Assembly (NCBI GenBank): GCA_022402465.1
Contig: JAKRSH010000026.1
Span: 48,741-112,740 of the forward strand
DNA length: 64,000 bases
Source of the DNA: Leptospiraceae bacterium
Lineage (GTDB): Bacteria > Spirochaetota > Leptospiria > Leptospirales > Leptospiraceae
Direction: 5' to 3'
The translations under genes were made by a program, and so were the position numbers. Every line of letters starts with the position of its first letter. The stretch's first letter is position 1. Below are positions 55,801-64,000 of this stretch, in pieces. The notes beneath the pieces were generated by a model. That model made no database searches, was not told the origin of the DNA, and saw only the letters and a program-made list of their open reading frames with translations.

Positions 55801-55838
55801 TAAAGTGATTTGAATAGGATTTAATAGATATTATTTCT

Positions 55839-56837
55839 TTAAAACTGATGAGTGTATGTCACTCTGTAATAAGTACCATTCATTGCGTTGTTTGGGCGAT
55901 TTGCATTCAGCCAATTAGTAAGAGCAAGATTGACTGCTTGCTCACTGCTTAGGCTGCTGTTTGCCGTGCGAATGGTAGCTACATCATTGCGAAGCTGCGT
56001 TCCTGTAATTCCAGATGACTCATTAGAACTAGAGTCCCCAAATGCAATTCTTAAAGATCCGCTGCCTGCTTTAATTGTTGTGTAAAGACCTCTCCAGCTA
56101 TAAACTGTTGAATCATAATCTCCATCTCCACCAGAAGGGCGAAATCTTAATTCTTCCCAATGAACACCAGCACTCAACCAATCAGTTACTTTGTAACCAG
56201 GGAAGGCCCAGAAGTGTGTGTAGTTATTTCGAGCATTTCTATTGGGGAATTGATTCGCTTGGAGGTTGGCACTACTCAATGCTGCCGCACCTTCTGAAGA
56301 GGAAGCAAGTAAGGCAACGTCAGGATCCACCATGGCGAATCGAGAGGTACCTGAATTAGTTGTTGTTGTTCCAGAAGCTGCTCTGGTTCCTAAATAATAA
56401 CCTGCATAAAATTCTAGTTCGAATCCTGACTTTTCAAAAAAAAGTGTCATGTTAGGAACTATACCTTCCATAAACATTGGTCCACCACCTGCTCCTAGAT
56501 TACCTCTTGAAAGCAGAGTTCCATTTAGGATACCTAACTGAGGGTTAACTTTTAATGCTCCATCTAAAGCTGTTATGTTAACACCACCACCGAATTCTGT
56601 CCAATGACCAAAAGCATGGCTGTTACCAATTCCTGACCAGAAGATCGCGTATCCTGTTAAATCAATATTATCAGTTAGCGGAACACCAACAGTCGCTATA
56701 GGTGTTAGGCCAAAAAATGAATCACTGTTGATTGCAATTGATGTAGAATACTTCTTTTCTTCAGTCTTTTTTTCTTGTGCTAACACAGGAAATGATAGAA
56801 TAATGGAAGTTAAACTTAATATAAAAATCTTTTTCAT
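55839..56837 (-). CDS. Outer membrane beta-barrel protein, function unknown
   Basis: The ATG at 56837, with AAGGAG upstream and a signal peptide (MKKIFILSLTSIILSFPVLAQ), gives 332 residues. An upstream in-frame extension to 57017 is not needed. The mature part has an acidic-basic start (EKKTEEKKYSTS) and then barrel-like strands with Gly/Trp/Tyr turns (GYAIFWSGIGNSHAFGHWTE, FELEFYAGYYLGTRAA), ending in TYYRVTYTHQF with a terminal Phe, a hallmark of outer membrane barrels. No specific family is assigned. It is monocistronic, with a good terminator. Confidence 0.8.
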   Translation of the reverse strand: MKKIFILSLTSIILSFPVLAQEKKTEEKKYSTSIAINSDSFFGLTPIATVGVPLTDNIDLTGYAIFWSGIGNSHAFGHWTEFGGGVNITALDGALKVNPQLGILNGTLLSRGNLGAGGGPMFMEGIVPNMTLFFEKSGFELEFYAGYYLGTRAASGTTTTNSGTSRFAMVDPDVALLASSSEGAAALSSANLQANQFPNRNARNNYTHFWAFPGYKVTDWLSAGVHWEELRFRPSGGDGDYDSTVYSWRGLYTTIKAGSGSLRIAFGDSSSNESSGITGTQLRNDVATIRTANSSLSSEQAVNLALTNWLNANRPNNAMNGTYYRVTYTHQF

Positions 56838-57364
56838 TTCGTTTCTCCTTTTCGAAATTCGATTCTGTAAATATTTTGCAAAATATGTGCCACCTTGAGA
56901 TCTCAATAGTTTTGATATTTGAAAAATATTTAATTTCTTAAAAAAATGTACAAAAAGACGTGTATTGCAAATAACGAATAAAAGTACAGGTAACAAAATA
57001 CGCAAAAAAATATGCATGATAATAAAAACGCTAGTATAACAAGGGTAATTTTTGGTTTCCTGAGATAATTAATTAGTCAGAGTGCTGAAAAAATATGCAA
57101 GATGCGAGTTTATGTTCAAGTTCAGCCAAAATGATGGAAAATCTAAGTTGAGAGAATTGCGGACTCCCGAAGCCATCTTCATTTGCTATGATAAGATAGA
57201 TTTTACATCTATCAAAAGTTTGGTATTGTCTTTACTTGGGAGAAAATTCTTGCAAATGCTAGATGTGAAAATTCCAAAATATTAAAAAAAAAATAAAATC
57301 TTGTCGAAAAATCAAATCTCAGCGGTGTCTTTATATACCAACATAATGGAAAAAGGAGCTTTTT
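56838..57364. other. Intergenic region between divergent outer membrane protein and ECF42 operon
   Basis: Carries the promoters of both flanking units. The sequence TGTCGA is at 57302-57307 (see the promoter entry). A plus-strand frame of 67 codons at 57082-57285 (MLKKYARCEFMFKFSQNDGK...) has no ribosome site and no recognised relative. I do not call it a gene. The rest is AT-rich and otherwise unremarkable. Confidence 0.5.
57302..57329 (+). promoter_or_regulatory. Candidate ECF42-type promoter
   Basis: TGTCGA at 57302-57307 matches the -35 element reported for ECF42 sigma factors. CGGTGTC at 57323-57329 could hold the -10, a less clear match. It lies 58 bases upstream of the MAPEG start, with the operon's own ECF42 gene downstream. 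Confidence 0.6.
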
Positions 57365-57754
57365 ATGGTTTTTCAGATAACTGCATTTTATGCACTACCC
57401 TTGGCACTAATTGGACTTGTACTTTGGTTCCGAGTTACAATTATGCGATCGAATTTAAATGTATCGATTGGCGAGAGAGGAGATCAAAATCTTTTATTGA
57501 GTATTAGGCAACATGGAAATTTCATCGAATGGGTTCCTTTGATGCTTGTTTTGATGATGATAGCAGAGGGAAATGGCGCTGGTGCCTGGGTTCATATCTC
57601 TGGGGCTTTTATTGTAATTGGTAGGTTGGCTCATCCATTTGGTTTGAAAATAGACAATGCATCGCATCCACTCAGATATGTAGGAAACATTTCGAGTTTG
57701 ATTGCTTTGCTGAATGTTATGATTTGTATTGTTATAACATCAGCTAAATTATAG
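57365..57754 (+). CDS. MAPEG family membrane protein
   Basis: This 129-residue protein has four hydrophobic segments and the MAPEG motif (RVTIMRSNLNVSIGERGDQN, then RQHGNFIEWVPLMLVLMMIAE). The family includes microsomal glutathione transferases and leukotriene synthases. The bacterial versions have glutathione- or thiol-linked detoxification activity in a few cases. It is the first gene of a three-gene operon with a DGPF protein and an ECF sigma factor, preceded by the TGTCGA motif. Confidence 0.88.
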   Translation: MVFQITAFYALPLALIGLVLWFRVTIMRSNLNVSIGERGDQNLLLSIRQHGNFIEWVPLMLVLMMIAEGNGAGAWVHISGAFIVIGRLAHPFGLKIDNASHPLRYVGNISSLIALLNVMICIVITSAKL

Positions 57755-57770
57755 TGAGAGAATCCTCAAC

Positions 57771-58130
57771 ATGCAATACATGCTACTAATTTACAGTTCT
57801 CCGGATTTGGAGCCAGTTTATGGGACTCCTGAATTTCAAGCTATGATGGCAGAATTTTCCACATTCAATGATAAAGCTAAACAAGATGGAGTTTTAGTTG
57901 GGGGAGAAGGACTGCAAGGTGTAGAAACTGCTACCTCGATTCGATTGAGAAACGGAAAAGTTGAAACTATGGATGGACCTTTTGCTGAGACAAAAGAACA
58001 TTTAGGAGGTTATTATATTTTGGATGTTTCTGATTTGGATTCTGCCTTACAATATGCGGCAATGATTCCAGTTGCGAGATTTGGAACTATCGAAATAAGA
58101 CCTCTAATGAATTATAATCCAGCTAACTAG
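57771..58130 (+). CDS. YCII/DGPF-domain protein
   Basis: This 119-residue protein begins MQYMLLIYSSPD and contains the signature DGPF at residues 68-71 (METMDGPFAETKEHLGGYY-type context), typical of YCII/DGPF proteins. Members are small alpha-beta barrel-like proteins whose genes accompany ECF42 sigma factors. Their activity is unknown. It lies 16 bases after the MAPEG gene and 6 bases before the sigma gene. Confidence 0.92.
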   Translation: MQYMLLIYSSPDLEPVYGTPEFQAMMAEFSTFNDKAKQDGVLVGGEGLQGVETATSIRLRNGKVETMDGPFAETKEHLGGYYILDVSDLDSALQYAAMIPVARFGTIEIRPLMNYNPAN

Positions 58131-58136
58131 AATTTT

Positions 58137-59402
58137 ATGAAAATAGCCTCTACTATGGATAAAAATTTAAGCCAAGAATTCGAAAATATTCTCAGGAAGG
58201 ATTGGGGGAGGCTAATTGCTGCTCTAACAAAGCAGTTAAATTCTCTACAATTAGCTGAAGATGCTTTACAAGAAGCTTGCATTGCTGCTCTTGATAAATG
58301 GAGTCAGAATGGAATGCCAGAATCTCCACAAGGATGGCTACTACGAGTCGCACATCGTAAGGCACTGAATATGATTCGAAGTGAGATTCGATCCGTACAA
58401 AGAGAGAAATCCTCATTTAACTTCCGTGAAATTTATGCTAAAGAGAATTCAGAAGATATACCAGATGAAAGATTGAGATTAATTTTTACTTGTTGCCATC
58501 CTGCCTTAGATATTAAATCGAGAGTTGCTTTAACTTTGCGTGTTGTCTGTGGAATCTCTACTCTAGATATAGCTAAGTTATTCTTGGATTCGGAGTCGAC
58601 CATGGGACAGCGATTAAGTAGAGCGAAAAGTAAAATCACTAAAGCAAGAATTCCTTTTTCGATTCCAGAACCAAGTCAATGGTATGATCGCATGCAAGCC
58701 GTGCTAACAACTATTTATTTAGGATTTACTAGTGGTTATATGAACAAGATGGATTCAGGTGAGCAATCCTCATCCTCTTCTTCATTGAATACTGATTTAT
58801 GTACAGAGGCTATTTTTCTCACAAATATTTTATTAAATCTATGCCCGAATGATCCTGAAGTGGAAGGCGCATTGGCTCTGATGCTTTTAACAGACTCACG
58901 TAGAATAGCAAGAATTAATCATCGTGGCGAGACTGTCCCTCCCAGTGAACAAAATCGAAATCTTTGGGATAAACATAAATTGGCACGAGGAAAAGAAATA
59001 CTTGAGATAGCATTGAAAAGAAAAAAAATAGGACCTTTTCAAATTAAAGCAGCAATAAGCGCCTGTCAGATGGCTGATCCTCTTCCAGATTGGCAACAAA
59101 TTCTTGAGTTATATACAATTTTATATACTATGGAACCAACTTCCATCATTCGATTGAACCAAGCAGTTGCTCTTTCCGAATCTGGTAGAGCGATTTATGC
59201 AAGAAAAATCTTGTGTGAATTGGAACAAGAATTGAAGAACTACCAGCCTTTTTATGCAGCAAAAGCAAGTATTCTAAGACAACTAGAAGAGTGGGAACAG
59301 TCTATATTGGCTTATCAAAAAGCCATTGATTTAGCTTCATGCCAATCAGATCGTCTTTATTTGCTCAATCAATTGAAATTCATAGAAAAAAATAAGAGAT
59401 AA
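58137..59402 (+). CDS. ECF42-group sigma factor with C-terminal TPR extension
   Basis: The 421-residue protein has sigma-70 region 2 at ~15-85 (AEDALQEACIAALDKWSQNG, then QGWLLRVAHRKALNMIRSEI) and region 4 at ~115-175 (RLIFTCCHPALDIKSRVALT, then RVVCGISTLDIAKLFLDSES). The last ~245 residues are a TPR-like helical extension (RIARINHRGETVPPSEQNRN and LNQAVALSESGRAIYARKIL). This architecture with a DGPF neighbour defines ECF42. The extension is thought to control activity. No anti-sigma gene is present, as usual for the group. Confidence 0.93.
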   Translation: MKIASTMDKNLSQEFENILRKDWGRLIAALTKQLNSLQLAEDALQEACIAALDKWSQNGMPESPQGWLLRVAHRKALNMIRSEIRSVQREKSSFNFREIYAKENSEDIPDERLRLIFTCCHPALDIKSRVALTLRVVCGISTLDIAKLFLDSESTMGQRLSRAKSKITKARIPFSIPEPSQWYDRMQAVLTTIYLGFTSGYMNKMDSGEQSSSSSSLNTDLCTEAIFLTNILLNLCPNDPEVEGALALMLLTDSRRIARINHRGETVPPSEQNRNLWDKHKLARGKEILEIALKRKKIGPFQIKAAISACQMADPLPDWQQILELYTILYTMEPTSIIRLNQAVALSESGRAIYARKILCELEQELKNYQPFYAAKASILRQLEEWEQSILAYQKAIDLASCQSDRLYLLNQLKFIEKNKR

Positions 59403-59421
59403 ATAGCAAGCTCTGATAAAT

Positions 59422-60627
59422 TTATCTCAATATTTCATGAATTCGCGGACGAATTGTCTCAGAAAAAAAAAGAGAAGTCGCTGATGCAGGAAGAAGATTA
59501 AGTCCGTTTCTTCTTCCTAAATTATTAACTGCTAAAATAGCCATATACTTTCGGTTTTTATCTACCCATGGAAAGAAACCATTGATTCCAATACTATGAG
59601 AGATAAGATCCTTATCGCACTCTGAAGGAACATCTGTAACAGTACAATATCTCCAATTTCCTAAACCATAACGCCATCTATATCCGAACGCAGAGAACTG
59701 CGAGTATCCTATGGTAGCATTTTCATATTGATCAGCAAGTATCTCTCTTGCATTTGCAGATGTTAAGAATCCAGGAACATTCGTTCCCGATATTGTCATC
59801 GCATCTCCGTTAGGATTTACAAGTGCTTTCAGCATTCCAGAATATGCTTGGGCTGAAATGCTCAATCCATAGGCACCTGCTAGACTACCGTCCGTTTCTT
59901 CACCAACACGAAAGTTGCCAGTCCACTTTACTGTTGAAGGCCATGCTAAAGGGGTAGCAACAAGATCGCGAAACAAGGTATCCCAAGTTTTATTGCAAGA
60001 AACTTCCATCATCCTTTGTGCTACAGCCATATGGTTTGAATTGTATTGAAAGAGTAAGCCTGGAGTACCTGTGGATTGATCTCGAATTTGATTTATACAA
60101 ACATCCTTTTGACTTGCTGATGCACCAAGAGGCAGACTTGAGATACAAGCGGCTTGACCAGAGCCATTACCGCCACCTGCATTCAATCCTGAAGTAAATG
60201 CAAGTAACTGACGTAAGGTGATAGTGCCTTTTGCACCAGTCCAGCCTAGAACATCCCCTGTGGTTCGATTCAAAGTTAAAGCACCACCAGTATTGCAACT
60301 TGCCGATTGAATAGCTCGCATAGCAACAATTGCAGTAACCCATTTTGAGCCAGAGGCAATGGGCTTAATAGTATCAAATTCCAAAATAGATTTTCGGGAG
60401 TAAATTAGAGTGCCATTTTCATTGAATACCTGAAGGCTTGCACCCTCGTCAGATGTTTGAGCAAAACGATCAAAGCAATCATCTAATGAAATACAATTTC
60501 CTAAGATTCCAGCCAGTAATAGTGATTGAGATACATTGTCTAAATCAGTTGAATTTCTACAGTGATTAGATGATAATAAGATTCCAAGTAGTAGTAATTT
60601 CCAATTTTTATATAGTTTCCAATTCAT
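59422..60627 (-). CDS. Serine hydrolase lipoprotein, beta-lactamase/PBP class C-like
   Basis: The 401-residue protein has a lipobox ending at C23 (LLSSNHC). The nucleophile motif is S92-x-x-K95 (SGSK) followed by WVTAIVAMRA, with a YNSN element (LFQYNSNHMAVAQRMMEVSC) in place of the usual YxN and HSIGINGFF near the C-terminus. These are features of the class C beta-lactamase/D-aminopeptidase superfamily, including esterases. The substrate is unknown. Several Cys (C45, C51 and others) suggest disulfides. It is followed on the same strand by no gene within 2 kb of its stop. Confidence 0.85.
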   Translation of the reverse strand: MNWKLYKNWKLLLLGILLSSNHCRNSTDLDNVSQSLLLAGILGNCISLDDCFDRFAQTSDEGASLQVFNENGTLIYSRKSILEFDTIKPIASGSKWVTAIVAMRAIQSASCNTGGALTLNRTTGDVLGWTGAKGTITLRQLLAFTSGLNAGGGNGSGQAACISSLPLGASASQKDVCINQIRDQSTGTPGLLFQYNSNHMAVAQRMMEVSCNKTWDTLFRDLVATPLAWPSTVKWTGNFRVGEETDGSLAGAYGLSISAQAYSGMLKALVNPNGDAMTISGTNVPGFLTSANAREILADQYENATIGYSQFSAFGYRWRYGLGNWRYCTVTDVPSECDKDLISHSIGINGFFPWVDKNRKYMAILAVNNLGRRNGLNLLPASATSLFFSETIRPRIHEILR

Positions 60628-60637
60628 TATTATCTCC

Positions 60638-61120
60638 TTATAATTTCAAAGCATCATCAATGGTTAATATCTTTCCTGTTCTTTCTAAATCACAGGAAGC
60701 AAATTCTGGTAATAAAGAAGCATCACGTAAAGGGCCTAATACACCAGAAGGAGCTAATAAATTGTAACTTGCTCCCAAATAGAGAGCACCTTTCGTTCGA
60801 ATATCGGACTCACACTGTTCTACGGATGACTCCATGAAATAATCGTTATCTGATATACTTGAAGTGAAAGGATAGAGAATTTTTGCTAAGACACCATTGA
60901 TCAGCAGCAGAGGCGATATAGGTCCAACTCCACCTGACATGCCATTTGTAGATAGCCAAAATGCAGAGGCCGTTCCTTCCGCTTCTAAAATTGCATCTGA
61001 TATGCGAGTTTTAGCTACATCGCCTTTTAGAGAGCCATAAGTTGGAATTCCCAATCCTTCTGTTAGGATACAGCTGTTTAGAAGTAACAATAGAATTAAG
61101 GGAAAAATCGATCGTATCAT
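60638..61120 (-). CDS. Small lipoprotein, Leptospira-type paralogous family
   Basis: This 160-residue protein has a signal peptide and lipobox ...LLLLNSC. The mature part has TYGSLKGDVAKTRISDAILE, SISDNDYFMESSVEQCESDI and two or three more Cys. This resembles the small Leptospira lipoproteins annotated as TIGR04452, but I make that link from memory of the pattern and hold it loosely. It lies 10 bases upstream of the serine hydrolase gene on the same strand and is probably cotranscribed. Confidence 0.6.
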   Translation of the reverse strand: MIRSIFPLILLLLLNSCILTEGLGIPTYGSLKGDVAKTRISDAILEAEGTASAFWLSTNGMSGGVGPISPLLLINGVLAKILYPFTSSISDNDYFMESSVEQCESDIRTKGALYLGASYNLLAPSGVLGPLRDASLLPEFASCDLERTGKILTIDDALKL

Positions 61121-61201
61121 AGTGCAATTAGGAATTGGGTTTTAGAAAATTGCATCCAAAAAAATGAACTTTTATATTAATTTTTTATCTATCTATAAGG
61201 A

Positions 61202-61963
61202 TTATTTATATTTTTGATCTAATTCCTTCTTGCCTTCAACCATCATTCTTTCTGTAACATCTCTCATGGACTCAAAGTTTGTGTAATCCTTTGAGAAGAC
61301 AGAGCCACAGTATTTGAAATACAGTAGTTTTGATTTGCGAAGCCTTTCGAATTCTGAGTCGGAGCTATATCCCATCATTCCACTGATAACGAAGACATCC
61401 AAATCTACTTTAAATTTGAATGCGAGCTTGAGTACTCCTGTTGCGAGAGCTTGTATTTCTTCAGAATATGTTCTTTTCCCTTCTGGAAAGAGAAAGATAG
61501 ATTTTTCTTTAAGATTGTCTAAAACTTCTTTCTTAAAATTGCGAAAGTTGGGATTTTTATCAGAATATTTCACTGCATCGACAACATGAGCATGCATCAT
61601 TAACGGAAGAATCCAATACCTAAAAATTATATCTCCACCTAAGTAGGATAATTTGAAACTTAAGTCCTTAGACAATCCTGGTATAGCTACTACAAAAGGA
61701 ACTTCTAAACTATTCGTATGGTTGCAGATAATAAATCTGTTGCGATTATCTAGGTTGTATCCATTGGGAAGATAGATTAATTTGCGTCCAGTAGTCCATA
61801 GAAAGATTTTCATCCAAGAATAGGCAAGGAAATTGATAAGGATATAAGCTGAATTATTTAATTTGACAAGCTTAAAAAGATAAGATATAAATAATCCAGG
61901 TATGAAATAAATAGCTAATAACGGTATAAGATAACAATAAAGAACATAATATGATAACATCAA
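61202..61963 (-). CDS. PlsC-like acyltransferase paralogue with HX4E motif
   Basis: This 253-residue protein has two N-terminal hydrophobic stretches, then the acyltransferase block NHTNSLEVPF, where the usual HX4D becomes H82-x4-E87. FPEGKRTYSEE and GVLKLAFKFKVDLDVFV follow. It shares the EG(R/K)xTYxEE block with the protein at 32305-33087, but there HX4D is intact. A Glu in this position is uncommon. Activity may be altered or lost, or the enzyme may use a different donor. Confidence 0.8.
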   Translation of the reverse strand: MMLSYYVLYCYLIPLLAIYFIPGLFISYLFKLVKLNNSAYILINFLAYSWMKIFLWTTGRKLIYLPNGYNLDNRNRFIICNHTNSLEVPFVVAIPGLSKDLSFKLSYLGGDIIFRYWILPLMMHAHVVDAVKYSDKNPNFRNFKKEVLDNLKEKSIFLFPEGKRTYSEEIQALATGVLKLAFKFKVDLDVFVISGMMGYSSDSEFERLRKSKLLYFKYCGSVFSKDYTNFESMRDVTERMMVEGKKELDQKYK

Positions 61964-62061
61964 AATCCTTCCTTTTGAAACACAAAGAATCTATTGATAC
62001 AAAACGTAAGTATTCGGCAAGAAAGAAAAATTTTCAAATTTGATACATTCCAAAAGAAAAT

Positions 62062-62442
62062 TTATTTATAATGGTAGTAATGGTCTGGATCATCCCATTT
62101 TGCTTGTTCTGCTGCCTTGATTTGATCAATTGTTTTCATATCTTGCTCCGAGAGTTGGAAATGATTTGTGAGTTGATAAATCTTGCTCCTAAGTTCCAAG
62201 GCAGGAATGAAATCTTTCATGACCTGAATCGCAAGATTGCATTGGTCTAAGGCTTCGGAAAGTTTATTCTGTTCAAAGAAAATTTCAGCAAGAAAAAAGC
62301 GTTGAGCCTGGGTAAAGGATGGATGAACATTATCAAGAAATTCATTCATCATTTCAATTGCAGCATCTAAATCCAATTCTCGTCTAAGCTGCTCCGCTTT
62401 ATCTCTTAATTCATGAAGTTCATCTGATGAATATTTACTCAT
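62062..62442 (-). CDS. TPR-like helical protein
   Basis: This 126-residue, signal-less protein has two to three TPR-like helix pairs (LDLDAAIEMMNEFLDNVHPS, QRFFLAEIFFEQNKLSEALD, QCNLAIQVMKDFIPALELRS), ending in WDDPDHYYHYK. It is probably a small scaffold or adaptor. Partner and function are unknown. Confidence 0.65.
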   Translation of the reverse strand: MSKYSSDELHELRDKAEQLRRELDLDAAIEMMNEFLDNVHPSFTQAQRFFLAEIFFEQNKLSEALDQCNLAIQVMKDFIPALELRSKIYQLTNHFQLSEQDMKTIDQIKAAEQAKWDDPDHYYHYK

Positions 62443-62576
62443 GTAGTATCTCTTACCTTATTAAATTGGAATTCGTATAAAGTTTTATTTGTTTCAATCA
62501 AAATTTAAAGACAAACATAATTTTTAGCAAGTAAAAGGAATTTCATAAATTGGTACTTGAAATGGATTTGGATTTT

Positions 62577-62600
62577 AGCCACCTCCTTAAGGGGGTGGCT
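62577..62600. terminator. GC-rich hairpin downstream of the TetR-linked membrane gene
   Basis: AGCCACCTCC / GGGGGTGGCT with a TTAA loop: nine Watson-Crick pairs and one wobble. It lies 15 bases past the stop at 62615, in AT-rich DNA. No T-run follows on either strand. Confidence 0.45.
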
Positions 62601-62614
62601 CTCAGAAATGAATT

Positions 62615-63040
62615 CTAATCAAGGTCTTTTGCTTTTCGAACCAATGGACCAATAGCAAGGCAAGCAACTAGTATATTGAAGATTAGGTTATAAGAATTTC
62701 CCGAAAGAACGGAACCCAAAGAATCTAAGCAAAACCAAGATATGATTCCAACTATCACAACTTTTCTACATTCATTAGGTGCTAAATCGAAAACCCAACG
62801 ACTCAGGCAAAAAACTGTCATACCCCATCCGAAAAGAAAACCACCAGTCAGTGCAGATAAAAATCTTGTTGTAGGTGCCGAGTAGTTCATATTTCCATCA
62901 ATAGGCCAACTTAATAAATCAAGTGACCAACTAGCAAGAGCAGATGTTTCGAACATAGATCCTAAAAAGAAAATAGGTCCGAAGGAACCTATAACGAAAG
63001 AAGTAAAGATCAAATAATTTTTCTGAAAAGCTTGTGTCAT
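62615..63040 (-). CDS. Four-helix membrane protein controlled by a TetR-type gene
   Basis: This 141-residue protein has four membrane helices (LIFTSFVIGSFGPIFFLGSM, FLSALTGGFLFGWGMTVFCL and others) and an APTTRF motif before helix 2. Its ribosome site is AAGGATA. It lies 138 bases downstream of the TetR gene at 63179-63730 on the same strand, with a 7-2-7 inverted repeat in the gap. No characterised family is known to me. Confidence 0.65.
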   Translation of the reverse strand: MTQAFQKNYLIFTSFVIGSFGPIFFLGSMFETSALASWSLDLLSWPIDGNMNYSAPTTRFLSALTGGFLFGWGMTVFCLSRWVFDLAPNECRKVVIVGIISWFCLDSLGSVLSGNSYNLIFNILVACLAIGPLVRKAKDLD

Positions 63041-63117
63041 TTTGTATCCTTTTTGTTGAATTATGAATCCGGATCATTAATCTGCAAATTCAAACTAGTC
63101 ACAGGAATGAAAATGTA

Positions 63118-63133
63118 TGTACGCCTGCGTACA
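63118..63133. promoter_or_regulatory. Candidate TetR operator
   Basis: TGTACGC-CT-GCGTACA, a perfect 7-2-7 inverted repeat. It lies 77 bases upstream of the membrane-protein start and just after the TetR gene stop, in the only gap between them. Confidence 0.6.
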
Positions 63134-63178
63134 GTGAAGTAATCAAAAGTAGTGAGATATAAAGATTCATGAAGAACT

Positions 63179-63730
63179 TTATTGTTTAGGTGGAAGAATA
63201 ATATTCCTAATGAGACTTCTCATTTGTCGGAAGTATTGGGAGAGATAAGAATATTCTATCGTTTCTTCATTCAATCGGAAATAGAAATTTTCTAAGGCAA
63301 GATGAAATAGACTTTCTAACTGGGAGTCGCTGATTGAAAGAGAGAGATCTTTTTTCCAAAGTTTTACAAAATGATTTTTCGCAAGAGTGTCTGTTTCGTC
63401 CAAGATTTGACTATACTGCGAATACAAGCCTGAAAAACGGAGTTGTTTATTAAATAATAAATCCCAGTTGTGTTCTATAAATATTTCTATGAGTTCTGGA
63501 TCAATGCTTTGGCATTTACTTTCTTGATCTGCTAGTATACTCATCCTTTCTCTATGAACTTGTATGAGTTCTTGAAAATATTTCTCAAAATCTATAAAGC
63601 TATAGTAAAAAGAAGATTTACTGACTCCAATTTTTGCAGACAATCTTTCCACCTTGAGCCCCTTCAAGCCTTCGGTGCCAAAAACTTGGTAGCCACCTTC
63701 TATCCAAATATTGCTTTTTTTGTTTCTCAT
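63179..63730 (-). CDS. TetR-family transcriptional regulator
   Basis: This 183-residue protein has an N-terminal HTH (GLKGLKVERLSAKIGVSKSS, then FYYSFIDFEKYFQEL) and a helical ligand domain. The family represses a neighbouring gene until a ligand binds. The adjacent membrane-protein gene with a palindrome upstream is the obvious target. It starts at ATG 63730; the sequence from there to the window's right edge shows no gene. Confidence 0.88.
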   Translation of the reverse strand: MRNKKSNIWIEGGYQVFGTEGLKGLKVERLSAKIGVSKSSFYYSFIDFEKYFQELIQVHRERMSILADQESKCQSIDPELIEIFIEHNWDLLFNKQLRFSGLYSQYSQILDETDTLAKNHFVKLWKKDLSLSISDSQLESLFHLALENFYFRLNEETIEYSYLSQYFRQMRSLIRNIILPPKQ

Positions 63731-64000
63731 TTAACTGAATCCATACTGAAAATAAAAATTGGAAATTTCTTGTCTAGAATTTTACGAATTTTGAAGATGT
63801 GATGAGATAAATTAGCAGGGTAGATTTCCTCTAATCTTGCATATTATTGAATCCAGAAATTATAAATTCTTCTTTCTTTTTGTAAGGATAAAATCTTGCG
63901 GAATAGTGAAGATAGTGAGGATATGAAAACAGGGAAAATATTAAAATATGAATAATTATACGAGAATAAGAATATTATGATTAAATTATGTAGCTTTTTT
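63731..64000. other. Intergenic, no gene seen
   Basis: AT-rich sequence at the window's right edge. No convincing coding frame, tRNA or hairpin was seen. Confidence 0.5.

Noticed and set aside
57082..57285. 67-codon plus-strand frame upstream of the MAPEG gene
   Set aside because: No ribosome site, no family similarity, falls in the promoter region of a well-supported operon.

Overview
The window is AT-rich (about 35-37% G+C by eye) and reads as a chromosomal segment of a spirochaete, most likely Leptospira. The clues are the flgN-flgK-flgL-fliW-csrA flagellar block, many lipoproteins with relaxed spirochaetal lipoboxes, FecR/adenylate-cyclase signalling genes, an RsbU-like GAF phosphatase, DoxX, DUF1569 and DUF2225 genes, and low-GC Leptospira-like codon use. 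I cannot name the species. No rRNA, tRNA, CRISPR array or intact insertion sequence was seen.

Layout. 1-15011 (all minus): truncated monomeric isocitrate dehydrogenase, pheS, mpl, a Yip1-like membrane protein, a four-gene Gld-type ABC cluster (DUF4340-like, GldG-like, permease, ATPase), a heavy-metal RND efflux set (czcA, czcB, czcC) and a small His-containing membrane protein at the operon head. 15178-21884 (minus): a tight five-gene envelope/signalling cluster: lipoprotein, Cache-HAMP class III cyclase, FecR protein with four fibronectin-like repeats, and two exported proteins. 21928-24342: outer membrane protein, truA, DUF2225 protein. 24456-33087 (plus): exported helical protein, a 1930-residue repeat lipoprotein, a small lipoprotein and a PlsC-type acyltransferase whose start codon lies inside a perfect hairpin. 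33175-34313: a sharply bounded GC-rich, internally deleted SUMF1/FGE-like gene followed by gene relics.

34314-44581: TPM-domain membrane protein, TetR regulator, SlyD-like isomerase with a His tail, DoxX, and a two-gene metal operon (SmtB-type ArsR repressor plus a protein with 28 His in 116 residues) under a perfect 28-bp palindrome; then a STAS protein, PhoD-type phosphatase, patatin-like lipase, DUF1569 protein and GAF-GAF-PP2C phosphatase. 44720-49161 is the flagellar hook-junction and CsrA/FliW operon. 49218-56837 holds envelope proteins, including a kexin-like lipoprotein protease. 57365-59402 is a MAPEG-YCII(DGPF)-ECF42 sigma operon with a TGTCGA motif upstream. 59422-63730 holds a serine hydrolase lipoprotein, a small lipoprotein, a second PlsC paralogue (HX4E instead of HX4D), a TPR-like protein, and a TetR gene followed by a membrane protein preceded by a 7-2-7 palindrome.

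Themes: metal handling (czc operon, ArsR/His-rich operon, SlyD tail), envelope signalling (cyclase/FecR cluster, RsbU/STAS, ECF42) and motility. The least described parts are the ArsR/His-rich pair with its palindrome, the cyclase-FecR-fibronectin cluster, and the RBS-sequestering inverted repeat ahead of the acyltransferase gene.
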